Origin: Lepidurus packardi
Taxonomy: Eukaryota; Arthropoda; Branchiopoda; Notostraca; Triopsidae
Reading direction: 5' to 3'
NCBI GenBank assembly: GCA_023053545.1
Contig: JAKZAN010000004.1
Location: forward strand, 10,664,001-10,728,000
DNA: 64,000 bases
The position numbers and the translations under genes are program-made. The notes below the pieces were generated by a model that was given only the letters and a program-made list of their open reading frames with translations, did not search any database and was not told the origin of the DNA. This document shows, piece after piece, positions 12,401 to 24,400 of this stretch (positions within the stretch are counted from its first letter, which is position 1; each line of letters begins with the position of its first letter).

Positions 12401-15400
12401 TCATTGTTGACAACAATGAAATGATTTTCTTTAATGCACTAACCGAGGAAATCCCACTTTCCTTATTCCATTTACCGTTTCATTGTTGGCAACAATGAAA
12501 AGCTTTCTTTTAACCGACGAACCACAAACCGACGAAATCCCACTTTCATTGGACGGGTATCATCTTTCCCTTGTACTACTACTCCCGGAGCTGAATATTA
12601 CTGCACGTGTATAAATGCTATGAAGCTCGAAAAAAAATCCAGGAAAAATCCAGAAAAAAGGAGGAAATAAAGAAAACCAGGATGTGGATGTTTGTATGGG
12701 ACAAAATTGCATTCACCGATCCCCCAGCTCTGTTTTGAAAACTTACTCCTTTTAGAGGTTATAAGGTACTACAAGCGATCCGGGGAGAATAAAAGAAAAA
12801 TACAAAAAAATTGACAAGCTGACGTATAAAAGCATCCTAACTCGCATGGTGAGGAGAGGATGCCACGCAAGGTGCTTTTCTACACCCGAGTAAAGGAAAG
12901 AAATCTTGCAGAACATGGTATGGGAATCGGGGGTGGTGTGTAGGGCTCTTTTGACCCTCATAGGTTCTGGCAATGGGCTCGTAAAAGACGCCAGGCTTCC
13001 CGTGTTAATAAAACGTCCTCCGTGAGTCGAGAACCAAAAAGGAAATCACGGTGAAGCACACACAAAACAAATATATAACACGTTCCATAATAGAAAAGTT
13101 TTCTTACATAGAAACGTAGAAATAAACTAGCTAGTTTAGGGGTCCGGAACAGACAATTTCTTTCATGTGTTACAGAAATATTCGTAGAAATAGTTTTTTT
13201 GCAATGACAAAACAGACCTTTTATGCTTTTGGGGGTAAATAAATAGCTTCATGATTCCTAACACGACATTTTGACAGTGTGCACCCAAGAGCAGAGGGGA
13301 GGACGAAGAGGAGGGGAGAGGAGGGAGGGGTCATATTGTCGTATCATTGCGTACAAGTTTTATAGTTTTCTCAAGTGGGTCACCAGGCACTACCACAGCA
13401 TCAGCAAAGCGATAAGACGCGGGTGGAGACATCGAAGACGTCCATCCCATACTTGACGACACGGTGTCCCCCGTCCGCCCTTTTCGTCGGAGTCGTTATC
13501 ACCCTTTACTGAAAAAGCCTCTCTTACTCTTTCCCTCGCCTTCGCTTTTGCTGTCTAGCTCCTCGAGCTGTTATTGAAACCCCCTAGCTATAGCCAAGCT
13601 TGAACCCCCATAAAATTTCTCTAACCCCTGAGAGAAAAGAACGACATTTTTCTCCCTCGCCAAAAAAACAAACAAAAAAAAACATTGGAAGAGTCATAAA
13701 CAAGTTTAAGAACTCGGCCTTCTTAAACGCGCGTTGTCTGGAAAAAACAGACATAAATTGAGGTTAAAGATGGTAGCTTCAATGTTCCAATGCGAGGAAT
13801 AGTAACCGAGTTATGGATGGTTGAAGTTGGCGGGGAGTTGCGACCCGCGCGTCCTAGCGGCCATGTCGTGACGTCATACCAACTCAAAACTTTAGTTTCA
13901 AACTGCACAAGTTAAGAAAAGTTGCAGAAAAATGCACACATTGTCATTATAAAATAAATAATCTGGGTAAGAAGAAGATAGCTTCGGCGTTCTCATGCGA
14001 GGAATAGTACATGAGTTAGGGATGATTGAAGCTTAATAGAATTTGCGTTCAGCGCTCCTAGCAACCATTTCGTGACGTCATGTAAGGACGTGGCAAGACA
14101 TAATAACTCCCAAAATTTACCTTAAGACTGCATAACTTGAAAAAATTTACTAATTTTTCTTGTTCTTAGAACATTCTAAAAATTAACGTTTAAAGGAAAT
14201 TTAATACAACATTTTAACAGACCTTTAATATGCATCTCGTGTAAGTAGCGTTATAGCTTGCCTTTTTTTGGTAAGCCACTGTTAACTAAATAATAAATGT
14301 AAAAAAATGTAAATGTTTCACATTTCAGTCTTCTACTTCGAAGATTTTACTATGAATGACAATATCATCCCAAAAAATGGTAGGATGCGAAATATTGAAA
14401 ATATGTACGAAAATACTGAAAATATGTACGACGTAGCAGGTTTAGTTATATTTTGTGGAAAACTGCTACACTTCCTGTCTGCAAATATAAACGATCTCAG
14501 AGATGGCTTACTGCTTAAAAAGCTTCCTTTCCGCTTTGCAGACGGTTGTAAAAACGCAGGCTTTTATACGTACCAAGAGAAAGCAAAGCCAAAAAGCAGC
14601 AATGTGGGCATTTTTTTTGGAACGATATAGAAACGTCAGCAACACCCAGTACACAATACTCTATATGCTACAAAATCGCCTACGCGTTTTTCTCCCCTCA
14701 CAATTTGCAGAAAAGGTGGAAAACAAGCTCTTCTTTCCTAGTTTTGTTGCTGTCGCAAAATTTCTACCTAACGTCAAAATAGACATTTCCACTTCAAAAA
14801 CGCTTCCCATTCTAGCGGATTTTTAGATATTAATTTTTGTAAAGGACATAACACATAGGTGAGAACATTCTGATTCTGGCTCAAGACACAGATGTGTGAG
14901 AACAACGTATCAAGTTCATCGGATTACTTAATTGGCATAGTTGGAGAGCCCAGTCGTGTACATCTGAATGTACAGGGCTGTATGTACATAATTGTTGTAC
15001 ACAATCGTCACCTTCACCTGTCCAACCGTATACATGACACTACTCAACGAGTTTTACACACGCTTTAATTACTTCACAAACGTAATCACAATAAAGTCAC
15101 TTTTCCTATGCGTCGAGACTTGTGGGCTCTACTGTACGCCATTCAGCAAGCGTTTTCCGCATAGCCCCAACCGCCACGCGCGGTCCCATTGCCACGGGAA
15201 GGGCTCTGGTTGCTAAGCCGAACCGAAGCTTGCCCAAAGGCTCTCAGGCGCGGGTCTTGGCCAGGCAGGACGGCAAGTAACGGAAAGGTCACTGAATAAG
15301 TTTATTATTGAGTTGTTAAATTAACCAAAGCACCTACAGACTTCTTTGAATATTCAAAAAAAGCTAATAGTGCCAATCCTTCGAATCCAGGGATCGATTT

Positions 15401-18400
15401 TCCATGCCTTCATAGGTAAAGGCGCTGGGCTTTCGTCCAGCTGTCCGCCCATGTTATAATGATAGGGAAATTTTAAATTCCTATGAAAGGGAAAATTCCT
15501 ATGAAATTTCCTATCAAAATTTCTATCAAAATTCCTATGAAATTTTAAATTTCTATGAAAGGGAATATGCCTATGAAATTTCCTATGAAAATTTCTATGA
15601 AAATTTCTATGAGAATTCCTATGAAATTTTAAATTCCTATTCCGCTAAATAGTTAATTACTCGCTTAATACGCATAATTGACAGGGGTTCTTCTTCAGCC
15701 AGAACACTTCATTTGATATGTTCTATAACATATCAAATTAAGAATATTGTTTTTCCATTTTGAAACCTTAACTCCTCCCTTAATAGAATACTTCCAATGC
15801 TAACGGTCTCAATTTCTCTGGAGAACTAGGAAAGCACGAACAAGTTCATGTTAACTAACCTCCTGCACTATATAGTCAAGTAATGGTCTTGCATTCGAAG
15901 TCAAGTAAAGTAAAGTACTACTCGAGGAAGAAAGGCTTTCATGCATTTATAAAGACCGTCTATAGCTTTTTACAGCCCACGGGATTACTGTTGCGTTTTA
16001 TTCTTGTTTATAGGAAGGGCTGAGTGCTGTTCCTGGGCAAACGCTAGTCAGCGAATTAGATTTGCCTCCTTGGGAGAATTTTCATCGAGTAGACCATCAC
16101 GACGCCCATCATCACCATCATCATCACCATGCTCACGCTCATACTCCCGGAGCATTGGAACCTATTTTACGCGGCCAAAACGGAAATGTACCGGATATTC
16201 AGCAAAACGAGAGCGACTCCACATCCCGGAGTAGCAAGACAGGTAACGTTCACCCAACATCTGACTTACGGCTTTCTTCCTTAATTTTGCTCTTAAATAG
16301 CACAGCCCCATAAATAAAAAAAATGAAAATAAAATAACTAAAAAGGAAATGAAAAAAAATATATTTTCTAACTATTTTAATAGTTCCAAATTTACAATTC
16401 TGCGGCCTGCCAGACGCTCCAGTAGGTCTGCTTTGTGACATTTCAATGCAATTTCCCAGATTGCATCTGCTCTCAGCTGACTTGCCAGTTTCTTCTCCAA
16501 GCCTCTTTTTTTTCCACCCATCCAGTAATACACTTTTTGATTCGAGGCGAGATATGCACGAGACACCGAAACACACACAGACACACACGGCCGAGATGAG
16601 ATGAGCGGCAGATAAGTCCACGTTAGCTGTGTTTTTCGACGTTGATGGCTTTGGAAAGAAGAGGCAACGTAACAAACGTTGGTAATATACAAAGCTAACG
16701 AGGTTTTGTGGGTTTGCCACGTTTGCCAGCCCCAGCTCCCGACAGCCTTGCTCAGTATCTCGGAAAGCGAAAGCCGCATATAAAACCTTTTTGCTCCTGG
16801 GGCTTACAACCGTACAAAAAACTTTCATTTCCTGGATCTAGGAAGAAAACCACTAACAGGGAGAACAGCTTACCATTACTCAGTCGCTAAGAACAAACTG
16901 GCATTCATTACCAGCTCCTCAACCCGCTTGCTCTGTTTGCTTCTAAGAAAGATAAATAAACGGAAATTCAATCATTTTTAGCTTCAAATCGCTCCATTCG
17001 GATACAGTTAAGAACCTTTCAAGTGATTACATTTCTACTATTTCTTTTACATGACAAATCCATCTTTGACACCATCATGTTACCTCACAGCTGATCCATA
17101 ACGCAAGAACTTTGGACTCTGTATTTGAACGGGTCCTTCCGGCAACGCGACATAAGGACGACTCAGTAGGACTTCGGACTCTGTATTTGAACGGGTCCTT
17201 CCGGCAACGCGACATAAGGACGACTCAGTAGGACTTCGGACTCTGTATTTGAACGGGTCCTTCCGGCAACGCGACATAAGGACGACTCGACAATAGGACT
17301 ACGAACCCCGATTGAAGTAATACGGACCCTGAGTTACGGACTAGGTTGGGGTAGGACTAGGTTAGGTTAGCACTAGGTTAGGTTAGTGGTTTGTAGATCC
17401 TTAAGTCTGGTACCGTAGTCCTATTGCTGAGTCGTCCTTGTGTCAATGTCCCGTCCTTTTGCAAGATTATATTTCTCCTATATGGAAAGTTTCGTTGTTG
17501 TGTCATGATAACTTTGTTTTGCGAGTCATTTTACTTGCCCTTAAGCGTACGCAGGAAAGGGAGTTCGTTAGGATTGCTCGTGGCCGAGTTTTGACTGATC
17601 TTTCAGTCAAAACGATTTTTCCAAGGGATTTTTCGTATATTTTGTAAGAATTATGAAGATTTTTCTGAGAGTTTGAGGGAGATTTCTGCAACGAAAATTC
17701 TGCGAACTTCTCTAAATCTGGAGATATTTTAGAATTTAACTGAAATTTTTTAAGAATTTTGAAGAATTAAATTTTGAAGAATTTTGAAGAATTAAATTTT
17801 GAAGAATTAAATTTTGAAGAATTTTGAAGAATTAAATTTTGAAGAATTTTACTGCGAATTTTTAGAAACTGAAAGTGTTTCTGTAAGTTCTGAAAATTTG
17901 ACATTTCTGCAGATTATATGACGCATACTTGTGCCTATCGAGTGATACTTCCATAAATTTACAGCAAATTTTAATAATGTTTCTGCGAATTTCCAAAACC
18001 TGAAGGATATTTCTGCAAATTAAAAGGGCACTTCCGCAGATTGATTCGAGTTTAAGGGATATTACTGCAAATGCATAACAGCTTTCAGGTATACTCTGCG
18101 GGTTGTTACAAACTGTAGGGTATTTCTGCCAATTTCTTCAAACTAGAAGATACTTTTAAAGATTTAGTACAAGTTTCAGGGAAATCTCTACCAAAGGAGG
18201 GCTACTTCTCAAAATGTATCTCAAATTTCAGAAATATTTCTACGATTTTCATAAACTTGAGGACATATCTGATAAATACAACTTTGAGGGATATTTCTGT
18301 CTAGCGGTAGGATACTTCGGCTAATTTACTACAAATTTCAAGGCTATGTCTGCAAATTTCCTGTTACGGAAACATCCAAACAGATTTATCGTAAGATCAA

Positions 18401-21400
18401 CAACTGTCTAAAGCGAAAAACCCTTCCAGTCGCAAATAAACCCGAAGATCTATTCGTTTTTATTAGGAGTGACGATGTCAAGTCCCAGCACGCTAATGCC
18501 AGTTGTTTATCTCCTCGCAGATTTAGCCTCTCTCTCTGCGTGTAATCCCAAAGTGTGCCTTAACCAGCCTGATGAACAAGGAGGCACGGTTAATAGAGAC
18601 ATAGCACGGCTTAGATAGTGCATGTCAAGACACACTAAGGCTCGCCAGCGTAGCAATTTACGACCTTATTTCTGCTCCTCTGGTCTCTCTATACCAGTCT
18701 CGAACGTTCTCTAACCCCCCCCCCCCCCAAAAGTTGATATTTTATTTCATTTTTCGCTAGTAACGTTATTTCGCTATCGTTCATAAAGATACACCCAAGA
18801 ATTTATGCACGTTCTTTTCTCTCTCTCTTTTTCCTATTTTTTTAACGCATATCTGTATTCCAGTAAAAAACCCTTTGCCCCAAATCCACGCGAACTCATG
18901 TCGTCGAGGAGGTTTCTCCTTTCTATAAATACAGTATATGTCACACTGCACCATCGACAGCTTTTTCGTTTCTCGCTCGCTTGTAATACCGCAAAATATG
19001 TTACCTACGACTCGGATATATAACGCCTATTAGAAATATATTTCTTCTCATTTCCTAGCCTACGGCATATGTATGCGTGTGTGGGTATACATATAGCTAC
19101 CCATCCTACCCAGACACAACCCAACAATGAAAAAAAATAGCTATAGGAAAAGCATCAGAAGATCACGAAAATGGACATCTGTTCTCAAAGACCATACTGC
19201 CCCCTGTTACCAATTCCAATCCCTTCCTCAACCCAAAAAAGTAAATACATAAGTTAATACATGTATACCCATCGAAAGTGATAATATCTTCCTTTGCTTG
19301 GATCGGAAAACCTAAAACCTTTTCAAGTCGATATAACGATTTCCGTTCCGGTGCCAACTGGCAAGTAGTATCGGCAAGAAACGCGAGAACCAATGTTTTT
19401 CCTTTTTTGGTCCTTCGAGGGTACTTTGGGAGCTAAACAAGGTCCTAAAATGTCAGGAAAATGCAATTTTTTTTTTCTCAAGAACCTTTTCCTAAACCCA
19501 AATCCAGAATCTTTAAATAGGCCAATTATTATTGCTATTTTAAATATTTTTAATACTTTAATTTAATTTGTGACAGTGTTGTAGGGTATTATAACTGTGG
19601 TAGAATATTCACTTGATCTACTTTGTTTAGTGATTTTAGTTTGCAAGTACACCCCTCTTCTTTTTTAAAAATTTTATTTTGTGTGTTATTCTCATTCTGA
19701 AATTATGCCAAGGAAAGAGTGGGCCACGTGCCACAAAACCTGCAGTTTTACATTTACAATAAGACTTGTCCCCCTTTATGGGCATTTACAAGCGAAAAGA
19801 GACGCTGGGAGAGAAATGAGCCAGGATTTTGAATACATATAAGCAATGCTTACCACTGAAGCACGATGCAAACTGTTAAATTCCTTCCCCTTCTTTCGTT
19901 TTCTGTTCTGCTTTATTTTTTTATTGTTTTACTTTTTACCCCCTCGTCAGCTGTTTTGCTTAAAAGAGGATTCAAATATGCACGGATCATAGCACCGTGA
20001 CGTTTTCCTCTTGTTTCTGGATTTCTTTCATTTAAGGATCCATTCATGGATACGGGAATGTAATTATAGCGTCAGGGGCAGTTGAGACGCTTGTCAAACT
20101 AGCTCAAATAGGCGTAACTAATTTGTATTTCTTTTTTTTCCTCTCGTTTTGATGCGAACTAATGATTCACGTCACTTTTAATTTGTGAATTTTTTATCTA
20201 CCCACTTAAACGCTTTCTTTACTTTGAAATATTGCCGTTTTTATTAGCCAGTCCTTTTTAAGGTGCTCGTACTTAATTAAGATTTAAAAAGTTACGTTTA
20301 AAAGGAAAAATACTCAAGTTAATATAAAAATTTCTCACGCAGAAATAATGAACTACACAGTAATTTTAGGGATTATTTGAACGCTAGTAGCGAGATGAGA
20401 AATAGAGTGTTTTATACTAAGAAAGGCAAATATATTTGTAAAATAACGTTGTTAAAGGCTCCTGTATTCCTTAGCTTATTGGTGCGAAACAGTCACAGAT
20501 GGCACTGATGTTTGTTATGGTTTTGCGAAAGCCGTGCATTCGAAAAAAATGACATATATAGGCATTTGCTGGCAAAGTTTCTTTGCTTGTTTAGCTTCTG
20601 AAAAGTATAACTTGTCACCACAGTTCCCCTGTGCTAACCGCCTTTAACAAGCTAACCTTGGTAAAGCAAGCTTTACGAGAGCCTTCCCATGCTAACCGCC
20701 TAAACCGAACTAAGGCATACGGGGACCTAATTCACAAAAGCCGCTTTAGTTCAATGACAACTTTACCTTCGATTTCCATGAAATAATTACAATTTCCCCT
20801 CGAATCTCAAGTTGATACTGTTAGATTCCCAAATTGTTTATGCTCCAATAACTTCTAACTAAACCTTATTCATGTTTTTAATCTATATGTTGTGGAAGTA
20901 AGTTTTAATACATGTCTTGTGTCACTTTTACTGGAACTAAAATGAGCTTGCAAGATCATTGGTCACAACGCTCGCAAGTTTTAATATCTAACCACCTTAA
21001 AAGCGTTTAAACGATAGTTCAAAGGACTCTCTCTTCTCTCTTTGTCTGCTCAACTTTCTGGGTCAACAATTAAGAACGGATTAAATTCACTGCTCCTCCT
21101 CCTACTCCCCCAAAAGTTCTGAGGCTGAGGAAAGATGCTGTTCTCACGTTCTCACCGCGATTCCGGCCAGTGGGTGACGAGACAGAGCACTATTCTCTCC
21201 ACAAAGCGGTTTACCAAGATGACGGAAAATTGGCCAGCGATTAAAAATCCGAAAGCTCTTCAAAAATTCAATTTATTTCCAATTAAAAAAGAAAAAATAT
21301 CCCACTCCCCTCAATTTATTTATTTTTTTCTCGCCCTCCATTCTGGAACTCATTTTCTGTGCAAGGAAAAATAATACATTGTGGAAACTAAGCACTCATT

Positions 21401-24400
21401 CTTTTCTTTACTTTCTTTTTCCTTTTGGGGTGTCTTGATATAGATCTGGGAGGCAAGCAATGGTGCGTATTGTGTGTCGTGCTCATGATGGCCCTCGCTA
21501 CCGGCGTGGGAGTGGGCGTGCCCTTAGCATTACGCTCAGGAGCTTCGCTAGAAGAAAGACTAGCGATCGTCAAACGAATTCTGGAAGAAGTTCCCTTAAT
21601 TGACGGGTACGTATAACGTTACGGTAATAAATCCTAAACTATTCTGTATACCCCCTTTCCCTTTCCCTAAACACATGTAAGGAGAGCACTAGGAATCGCC
21701 TCTTTAGACCTAATGAAATGAAATATATACCCCAAAGATAAGTGTTTCGTTCTATCGTTTTTTTTCTTCTTGATTTCACGCTCCTGTCTCCTGTATTTTT
21801 GCCTTCCTATGCCTTCTAAGCATGCCCTTTTGGGAGGTAAGGGCAAAAAAAAAAAAAAATCTTTCGCCAGCTTTCTTGTGTAAATACTTGCCGTTACCAG
21901 CCTCCCTGTCTCTTTTTTGCCCCTTCTCTTTTCCTGCTTTTTAGACCCATTCTCATGCACAGCAGCATCTTGGGACTCATTCCTGTTTTCCAGCCCTGCA
22001 TTACTCTCCTTAATTCAGTCTTAAAAAGGAGCTTCTATAGCTCTCTTATTCTACCATTTTTCGACAAAAAGGAGTTCGTGACCTAGGTTAAACTTGACTT
22101 TTCGCACTCCATTTGCCACTCTGCACCATGCAGTGTACACTTCTTACTGCCGAACAAAAACTTAAAAAAAAGGAAAATAAAATAATGTTCCTGGCGAATG
22201 ATGCGACACGATAAGAAGTCGTGGCATGACATGATACAAAGTAAGGAAGAGAAACTTTAAAATCGTAAATTTATTTTTCGCAACCAAAATTATGCATAGC
22301 CAAAAAAACTTGGCTTCGGCAGCAACTCCTATCAAGGCTTTCGAGAAGTTACTAAAACTTTAAAGCTAAACTAACTTGGGAGAGTAACACTGAACTACTT
22401 CTCCGAGCTCTCTAAACCAACTGAATTATTTAGTTTTTTTTACTTTAATGACAGGGTAATAGCCGTTTTGATGCATGATTGTTCTAAGAACGATTAACTA
22501 CGTTTCAAATGTCTCTGAACAGCCGTTCACGAGTTATAGGCATGCAAACTTTGAGAAATGACGTCACGTGCGTCCGCTGGCGTGGCTTACGACGCTCAGA
22601 GGCGTGGCTACTGTTTACTTCCCGTGCGTAAAAGAGTACACTTAGCTGCACGTTACTAGGGATACCCTATGTCACCCATTTGACGTATAGCCGATGTCAC
22701 CTGTATTTACACGCAACCAACTATATGACGAAAGTGGCCAGCCAAATCGAACGGTTTAGTTTAACGTTTTAGTCACCCTATGTCACCTACGTGACGTCAG
22801 GCCGCCGCGCGATCATATCTTTGGATATTTCGATCGTTAAGAACTTAATAACTACTTCACGCACGATTGAAAGAGAAGTATCACTAGAAACTCTATTCTT
22901 TCCTTACTTTTTTACAAAAGATGTTTCTTTTGGTGGCTAGCCCTTTAAATGAACCCGCAAGAGGTGTTTGAATTTCCAGCCAATGAAAGATACTAAACCA
23001 AACGATTCCCAAGGTTAAATAGCTAAGAAAAATTACAGCCAATTAAAAAAAATGAAAGTAATTGATCTTAAAAATAAGACTAATTTCTTCTGTAAGACTC
23101 TGGATTTAATAAGTCTATTGTGTTTAACTTGACAAGGGAAAAGCAAAAATCCTACAAATTTCGCACAACAAATGGATTCTCAATGCTCTGACGTCATTCA
23201 ATCATTCTCGCAAGGTAGTAAAATTCTACCTTGTCAAAACTATCGTGCCAGTGACTAAATTAAGTGTTAAACAAATGTAGCGCTCCAAACTTCACAACTT
23301 TTACTTCTATTTTTTTTTTAATATATCTCTGACGTTTCGGATTTCACAGTTGGGAAAAGATATGCCACGCTCAATAAAGTTTTGTTGTTGTAAGCTCAAA
23401 GTGCCAACTAAACCAAAACTGAAGAACGGGAAGATCCGACAAAGTATTTTTTTTCCATTTCTTTTATGAGTAGTACTGTGCACACCCAACAAAAAAAATT
23501 CTGAATTAGTGAGGCAATTAAATGATGCCCTTTATGTCAACCACGCCCTCCTGAACTAATTTCTTGGCCCTGTATCATAAATGATACGCGCCTGACTCGG
23601 CATATTTCTTCAATATAGCTTCGTTCTTTTTTTTCCTCTCCAAAACTGACAATCAGCGTGAAATACCACACGGCGTAGGGTAACCTGCACTGCTGTCCTT
23701 TTTCACACCTCTCTGGCTGTCGTACCCGATTCCAAAACCACTCCATCGTCTCCCTGTCCTCTGGCCTTATTGATTTTTTCTCTCTTCCACCAATTTTTTT
23801 CTTTTTTTTCTGTTTTCTTGTTGGGGCCACGGAGAAAATATGTCCGGAAAGCTAATAAATGCCCGTGTTCGTCAGCTTCGGCACTGGTCTTTCTCTCTTT
23901 TCTATTCACTTTTCCTCGCTCTCCAAATTTCTGCGAAAGAAATGCCCCAAAAAAGAACAGAAATGAGTTTGAACCAAACTTCCGTCTCTACTCACGTACC
24001 GAAGTAGTTCCTATAGTAAACTTGAACCTCAAGCTGGACCGTCACCTTTAGAAATTTGCCCATAGAAAGTCAAAGTACTCCTGGCATGTGGCTGTATTCC
24101 TAATACGGCTGAAAAGGAAGGAATAAGGAGAAAATGATAAAAGAAAGTGAAATAAAATGATTTGGAAGGAGGAACGTTTGAAGACGGTGAGGATGGCATC
24201 CAAAGTTGATGTAAAGGATCAAGGTTTGAAACGCAACTTCATTATGGGGCTTTATTGAGTCGTTCCTTCTAATATGCTTGCGGCGGAAGCTCCTTCTTCG
24301 TCGTACGTTCTTCTTCCCAATAAACGCTAAAGTAAACTACATTAAACAAACTTTGGCGAAGACGGGAGAGAGAGAAGCGCTTTGGCCTTCCCTTACGTAC

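Larger units (their letters stand above)
4875..16013 (+). other. Dipeptidase intron 1 (11.1 kb), repeat-filled
   Basis: This long intron contains foldback elements (4887-5125, 6953-7063), a dispersed CACAGATGGC-family repeat (9541-10210), a CGTGACGTCA-family repeat (7376-7490, reverse) and its tandem pair at 13768-14175. It also has palindromes at 12399-12421 and 12478-12500, a degenerate array at about 11220-11960 and a CCTATGAAA-type simple array at 15460-15645. A 42-bp A-rich run sits near 6453-6495. Possible exon-like remnants at 5695-6427 are described separately. No other gene is supported. Confidence 0.7.
16243..21443 (+). other. Dipeptidase intron 2 (5.2 kb)
   Basis: It contains the three-copy 62-bp array with GGTTA blocks at 17114-17445, a long AT-rich degenerate array (about 17640-18360), a C-rich run near 18715 and a family 2 repeat at 20460-20735. 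No open frame resembles a protein, and no tRNA or other structured RNA gene was recognised. The remainder shows nothing I can name. Confidence 0.65.

Noticed and set aside
15360..15400. TTCGAATCC near 15378 as a tRNA T-loop
   Set aside because: No A-box, acceptor pairing or cloverleaf can be formed around it.
17080..17277. Minus-strand frame with internal protein repeats
   Set aside because: The repetition simply reflects the three 62-bp DNA units of a non-coding element.
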